Of a stretch of DNA of 64,000 nt, positions 60,501 to 64,000 are shown in pieces. Below the pieces are notes generated by a model, which had not been told where the DNA came from, did no database searches, and worked only from the letters and a program-made list of their open reading frames with translations. The DNA lies in assembly GCF_910596095.1 (NCBI RefSeq), contig NC_056550.1, positions 18,136,501 through 18,200,500 of the forward strand, written 5' to 3'. Each line of letters opens with the position of its first letter. The stretch's first letter is position 1. Both the position numbers and the translations under genes were made by a program. This DNA comes from Thunnus maccoyii (taxonomy: Eukaryota; Chordata; Actinopteri; Scombriformes; Scombridae).

Positions 60501-61480
60501 GTCGTACAGTAGTCAGCAATGAGCATTATGGCTGTTATTCCTGATGTCAAAATGGAGAAAACAAGGCAGAAGGTAAAGATATTAAGATATAAGATTTTAT
60601 ATTTTTCATTAGTAAAATAATAATTTGAACAGAACCAGTCCAGAGTAACTTAAGGTGAGCACCTGATGGCAGCAGGGCATAAAAACCAAAACACCAAGAA
60701 AGATTAAATTCTACCTTTTCAATGGAAATACTGAATATTTACACTGATCATTATTATTTTCTAGAGGTATCAATAGGTGTACTCATAATCACGGTAGTAC
60801 TAATATTAATAGTGCTGCTGAATCTATAACATACACATTGTTCTCAAACATACTACTTATAATTATTACACTAATAATGAGTTGTTCATGTATTATATAT
60901 ATCATATATTATGATATAGATAGCTATTACAGGTAATATTGATACAACATCGTCTCATGATTATTGCTGTTGATTTCTGATCATGTTTGTTCACTTTATT
61001 TTTGACTGCCTTTATCAGTATAAGGAGGTTAAACTGGTCTCAAAAACAGAAAACTATCTTACTAACAGCTCTTTACTAATACAGTTATAACCAATAATGT
61101 TATATAAGATCATCACAATCATACTGACTTGTATATATTGATACTAATGACAGTTATACTGATATTAACGCTGTACATTGGCCGATTTTTATTTATTGCT
61201 CTAGTTCCTGACTGTGACCACTGGAGGGCAGTGACCACTCAAGATTCTGACTACACTCAATCTAAATGGACAGTGGTGTCCGTGTATGTTAAAGGGCGGT
61301 TTCACAATTTTTACAAGTCTGTCTTAAAACAACAGTCAGGAGCCCAAATGATCACTGAAATAGGTTTTTCTCGCTATAATCATCCTCCTTTAATGGAGGT
61401 GCACAAAACATTTACAAAGGCAATGTTTAATGCAACACACAGCGGAGGTGTTAACATTATGAATGGACATTATTAGTCAC
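60501..61480. other. Intergenic AT-rich DNA
   Basis: No gene recognised. ATA-rich stretches at 60760-61140; a CTCF-like motif at 61218. Confidence 0.5.
61218..61231 (+). promoter_or_regulatory. CTCF-like motif
   Basis: CCACTGGAGGGCAG matches the CTCF core at 11 of 12 positions, forward orientation, between lpar2 and the next gene. Confidence 0.3.
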
Positions 61481-61569
61481 ATCATACATTTGTAATGCAA
61501 CAACAGTGCCAGGCGGCTGCATGACTCATTTCTCACCTGAGAGAACTAGAGGAAATGGGCCGGTAGTGG

Positions 61570-61757
61570 TTTGTCATCTCACCAAAGCGCACGCTTTTCT
61601 GTACTGGGGCAAACACACTGCTTGAAGTAAACCACAACACTGAACCACTTCAAATCAGACACCAGTCCAGCAACAGCAGCAGCAGGTTGAATCTGCGGAT
61701 GTAGATACTGTCGTGCACCAACTTGTACTGTAGCAGTAACAGTCATTGCCTGCAGAG
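61570..61757 (-). CDS. Possible exon of an unknown minus-strand gene
   Basis: The minus strand has a good acceptor (TTTTCTCTCTGCAG, ending about 61750) followed by GCAATGACTGTT and a frame starting MTVTATVQVGARQYLHPQIQ, open for about 60 codons to a TGA. No family recognised, no partner exon found. It could be a terminal exon or chance. Confidence 0.2.
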
Positions 61758-61984
61758 AGAAAAGTATCAAAACTGCAGAAATGATTCCGTTATTTGCTTG
61801 TTGGTGGCAACGTCAATGTTTATAATTAACAGTTGCGGATTTGTTGCTTCCTGTTACGTCTAAAACTGGTCTGAAAATGACAGAACTATCTCTTAAAAAT
61901 CAGCTAAAAAAGAATAAGTGAAAGTGAGTTATGTACTGTTCTAGCTCCATGAGGATGTATGTTAAAAAAAAAAGAATAAAACAG

Positions 61985-63968
61985 ACAGAATTTTGTTTAT
62001 TTTTTATTTTCTATAAAAGAGATGAGTTTATTCAATGATCATAACAGACTGAATCAGAGACCTCGATAGACCACTCACATACCAAACGATAATCGAGGAA
62101 AATGTTTGAACAAAAAATCCCCCAAAACTGAACAAATGTAACACAAAATAAAATACCTGAATAAAGCAAACTCTGGGCTGAGCTGCAGGTCAGCACATTC
62201 TCTGTGAACTCATGGCACGTTAATGTCCAACAGTTATTGTGAAAAGAGAAAAAAAAAAGAAAAAAAAAAAGCTAAAAAAAAAAAAAAAAAGGAATGAAGT
62301 TTCTTTTTTTACCCTTTCAAAGCCAGTCTAATAATAAAAATTATATAATTCATATATGGTGGACTTCATAGAAATTAAAAAGGTGACTTAAGCACAGAAA
62401 CAAGTTCTCCTGAAGTACTGTTTATCTGTTTATTCTCCTCTTCAATAGAATGCTTATCTACATCGGGGAACATGCCTCCCTGCACCACACACTTTAAAAA
62501 AAAAACGAAACAAAAAACAAAAACAGTCACACAGCCATCCAAATTTACACAGTCACGCTCACAGACCGGACTCAAAACGCTAGTGTGGCAACGCTGAAAC
62601 ATATCTACCTAAAATCTGCTGATTGAACAAAAATGAAAAAGTAGTTGTCAGGTGTGTACACTCATAGAAGTCCAGCTAAAACTAAATTTAAAACCCGAAT
62701 ATTGACAACGGGTAAAATATAAAACGCTGTCTTTTCCTCTTTTTTTTTTTTTTTTTTTTAAATTATTTTTCTTTTTTACACAAACTCTTTCAAAAATCTC
62801 CCTCCCCATTCAAATATTACACTACCCATCGCTGACTCTCTCTTTCTCTCTCTCTCTTTCTCTCTCCTTTCTAACCACCCCTCCCTCCCTCCCCCCCCTC
62901 CCCACCTTGAAGTGTAATATAAGCCAACGAGAACTGCAATACAATACAGGCACTGGAGAAAAAACACCATAAGAGACAAGAGGAGAGGACGAGATGCCTT
63001 CGGATTTTCAACCCATCCCCGCTCCAAACGTCGTCTCCGAGAAACAGAATTATAACTCACATCCACTATTATCGAACAAGAACAAAGATATAAAGCAAAA
63101 CTTGTTTTTTCAGCGTTTTTCCGTTTCTTAACTTGTAATCGTTTTTGTCTTTTTTTTTATTCTGTACTGTGTGCCCTCGAGTGAAATTAGAAGACAAAAA
63201 CTAACTGGGAGCTCCTTTCCGGTCCCTTCGACTATTTTTAATAACCTGATTCAAGTTACAGCTACAGAAAGGTGGTAAATGTTTTGTCTTGCTCCCCTTC
63301 CTGTCGCCTGCCTGATGACATTTGATCGAAACCTTTAGGTTAAGATCAGAGCGCACCGACACTGTGCTGAAAAGAGGGACATAAAAGGGGGCTCTTCATC
63401 TTCTCTTTTCTGAACTGATCCAGTAGTGTGACTGTTGCGAACAGGCCAATGATATGAACATTTTTCTGACATTATGTTTCTAAGTGTAATACAAATAATG
63501 GTGCAACGTTTGTAGTGAAATCATATTTCCAACTAAAGCTCAGAAACAGCTGACCTTTGCCCTTTTCTGCTTCCTGTCGTAGCTTTACAGGGAAAACACA
63601 AGGCGGGATGAAAACTTCAACTGATTCTGTCTTTGATAAATACTTGCTGGAGCTATGATAATGCATATATTCAGGGTTTTGTTTTTTTGTTTTTTTCACT
63701 AGCTACCTACCATGTTTTAGGACAAGAAATTGAGCATAAAAGATAATGGGGTCATTTGGCATAGACATAGGTGGTGGAGTGTGTTGGTGTGACGATTCAA
63801 AGACCTAAAGAGCAAAAAAAAAAAGAAAAAAAAGAAAAAAAAAAAAAGAAATCCAAAATAAACAGTTATTGTAGTATAAGAAAATACTTCTTTACAGTAG
63901 ATACTAGATGATGAAAAAAGGTCTGCACTGCTCCTACTCCTGGTTGTAAATGTTACTGGTTTATCCAT
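61985..63968 (-). other. Probable 3' UTR of a minus-strand gene beyond the window
   Basis: On the minus strand two AATAAA signals stand close together at about 62000-62015, and about 2 kb above them is frame-free DNA with A/T homopolymers (62241-62290, 62737-62759) and a purine/pyrimidine tract (62830-62900), with CG dinucleotides more frequent than in nearby intergenic DNA. This suits a long 3' UTR read towards lower coordinates. In human the gene next to LPAR2 is GMIP, but nothing here identifies it. Confidence 0.3.
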
Positions 63969-64000
63969 GAGTGCAGGCCACGGAACATAATGGTCTTTTT

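Overview
The window is about 64 kb of vertebrate nuclear DNA, almost certainly from a percomorph-like teleost fish. The support is many short GT-AG exons, several interspersed repeat families typical of teleosts, (TG)n/(GA)n/(TA)n microsatellites, and the neighbourhood pbx4 - lpar2 - atp13a1, which matches the human 19p13.11 block PBX4-LPAR2-GMIP-ATP13A1. No rRNA, CRISPR, prokaryotic feature or retroviral/LTR element was seen. All exon models were spliced by eye from frame continuity, GT/AG sites and remembered family sequences; no alignment was run.

Layout. 1-2.1 kb: no firm gene. 2.1-3.2 kb (-): chchd5, four twin-CX9C cysteine pairs, with a start codon apparently split by an intron. It lies head-to-head with atp13a1 (3.8-13.3 kb, +, 25 exons, 1196 aa), the ER P5A-ATPase. 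13.3-17.0 kb: 3' UTR and a decayed LINE-like tract. 17.1-20.7 kb (+): dsn1, a kinetochore MIS12-complex subunit, 11 exons, 338 aa. 20.7-24.2 kb: intergenic DNA with repeats. 24.2-51.6 kb (+): pbx4, a TALE homeodomain gene with 9 coding exons (422 aa long form), introns of 4.3 and 14.3 kb, and a 3' UTR that may run to about 55.2 kb. 55.5-59.7 kb (-): lpar2, a lysophosphatidic acid GPCR (370 aa) lying tail-to-tail with pbx4. 59.7-64 kb: a complete hAT-type MITE and what looks like the 3' UTR of another minus-strand gene that continues outside the window.

Mobile DNA is mostly small non-autonomous DNA transposons: two related copies of a TATACTATGCAGGATTT-ended MITE in introns of atp13a1 and dsn1, three copies of an AGGGCTGCAAC-ended MITE, a hAT-like MITE with a perfect 8-bp target duplication, and one decayed Tc1-like transposon with IR/DR-type ends.

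The genes do not form one pathway; they are a conserved syntenic neighbourhood. The most interesting observations are: (1) exon 8 of pbx4 is dual-coding, so skipping exon 7 yields a PBX-b type C-terminus, GGYPAPCYTPDGRL; (2) a strong in-frame alternative donor inside pbx4 exon 6; (3) PBX/HOX plus Meis/Prep-like motif clusters in the large pbx4 intron, suggesting feedback; (4) the split start codon of chchd5; (5) overlapping upstream ORFs and an additional C-tail exon in lpar2; (6) a miRNA-precursor-like hairpin near 21.7 kb.
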